This document shows, piece by piece, positions 63,780 through 64,000 of a DNA stretch of 64,000 nt (its first letter is position 1; every line of letters starts with the position of its first letter). The DNA is taken from contig JBEKAB010000021.1 in the NCBI GenBank assembly GCA_050018415.1, positions 1 through 64,000 on the forward strand, given 5' to 3'. The notes beneath the pieces were generated by a model. The model made no database searches, was not told where the DNA came from, and worked only from the letters and a program-made list of their open reading frames with translations. A program made the position numbers and the translations under genes. This DNA is from UBA1161 sp002311745. GTDB lineage: Bacteria > Planctomycetota > Phycisphaerae > Tepidisphaerales > Tepidisphaeraceae.

Positions 63780-64000
63780 ATGAGCTTCTTGACATCGACG
63801 GTCGTGTACATGCTGGGACGCTACGTGCACATTGTCTGCGCCACGCTGCTGGTCGGCGGAACCTTGTTTTACGAGATGGTGGTGCCGATTGCCATCGACG
63901 ATCTGCGCCAGGAGCAGCAGCTTTCGGTCTTCGCCCGCGCCCGCTGGGTGTTCCGCCGGATCGTCTGGGTCGCCGCAGCCCTGATCCTGCTCAGCGGAAT
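63780..64000 (+). CDS. CopD/DUF2269-like membrane protein (cut by right edge)
   Basis: The first 73 residues are visible: YMLGRYVHIVCATLLVGGTL, then a charged loop and a second helix VWVAAALILL. The same first-helix His pattern as the preceding gene indicates tandem paralogs of a short membrane protein family. The end of the gene is outside the window. Confidence 0.65.
   Translation, partial: MSFLTSTVVYMLGRYVHIVCATLLVGGTLFYEMVVPIAIDDLRQEQQLSVFARARWVFRRIVWVAAALILLSG

Overview
The window is GC-rich and gene-dense, and looks chromosomal. It most likely comes from a planctomycete of the class Phycisphaerae. That placement is inferred from family content, not from a marker gene. It rests on a prepilin of the GFTLVELLVVIGIIAVL type with a laminin-G-like body, two secreted proteins with an N-terminal L-E-x-R-x-L-L-S motif (LEPR-XLL-like), an exosortase locus, paired TadG/lectin-like proteins, and many Thr/Pro/Arg linkers after signal peptides.

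Layout. 1-11.2 kb: surface and sugar-acid genes, namely a giant DUF4347/Ig-like repeat protein that runs off the left edge, two GH28 polygalacturonase-type enzymes, a sodium:solute symporter, a prepilin-like protein and a uronate-isomerase-like amidohydrolase. 11.2-15.4 kb: three membrane-anchored or secreted proteins of unknown function. 15.5-25.6 kb: housekeeping and metabolism (transketolase, a YgiT-type zinc finger, an MBL-fold hydrolase, a thioredoxin, serA, a corrinoid adenosyltransferase, plsY, thiS, thiG, rsmG), ending with an apparent CsrA-cytosine deaminase fusion. 25.7-32.7 kb: a secreted unknown, an acyltransferase, a small Cys-rich protein and a heterodimeric ABC exporter. 32.8-37.2 kb: two tandem TadG-like proteins with a lectin-like C-terminus, then a GH4 alpha-galactosidase. 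37.3-42.9 kb: transaldolase, a secreted unknown, recJ and a B12-binding radical SAM protein.

43.2-54.6 kb is an exosortase/exopolysaccharide locus on the + strand: Wza-like export lipoprotein, exosortase with a long Pro/Ala tail, EpsI, a 1539-residue TPR protein and a Wzz/tyrosine autokinase. The likely joint role is polymer export coupled to sorting of surface proteins. No substrate with a recognisable C-terminal PEP-type signal is visible here. 54.7-64 kb: a DUF2007/zinc-ribbon membrane protein, GH20, gpsA, tRNA-Val(TAC), asd, a GT8-like / GT4 / PIG-L deacetylase cluster, a HAD phosphatase and two CopD/DUF2269-like membrane proteins, the last cut by the right edge.

The most unusual items are the CsrA-deaminase fusion (24916-25626), a 167-bp hairpin element whose terminal repeat supplies the asd stop codon (59351-59517), a 78-bp triplicated GC-rich palindromic repeat (21159-21392), the exosortase C-terminal extension and the tandem TadG/lectin pair. 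No computation or database search was run. Family names come from motif reading.
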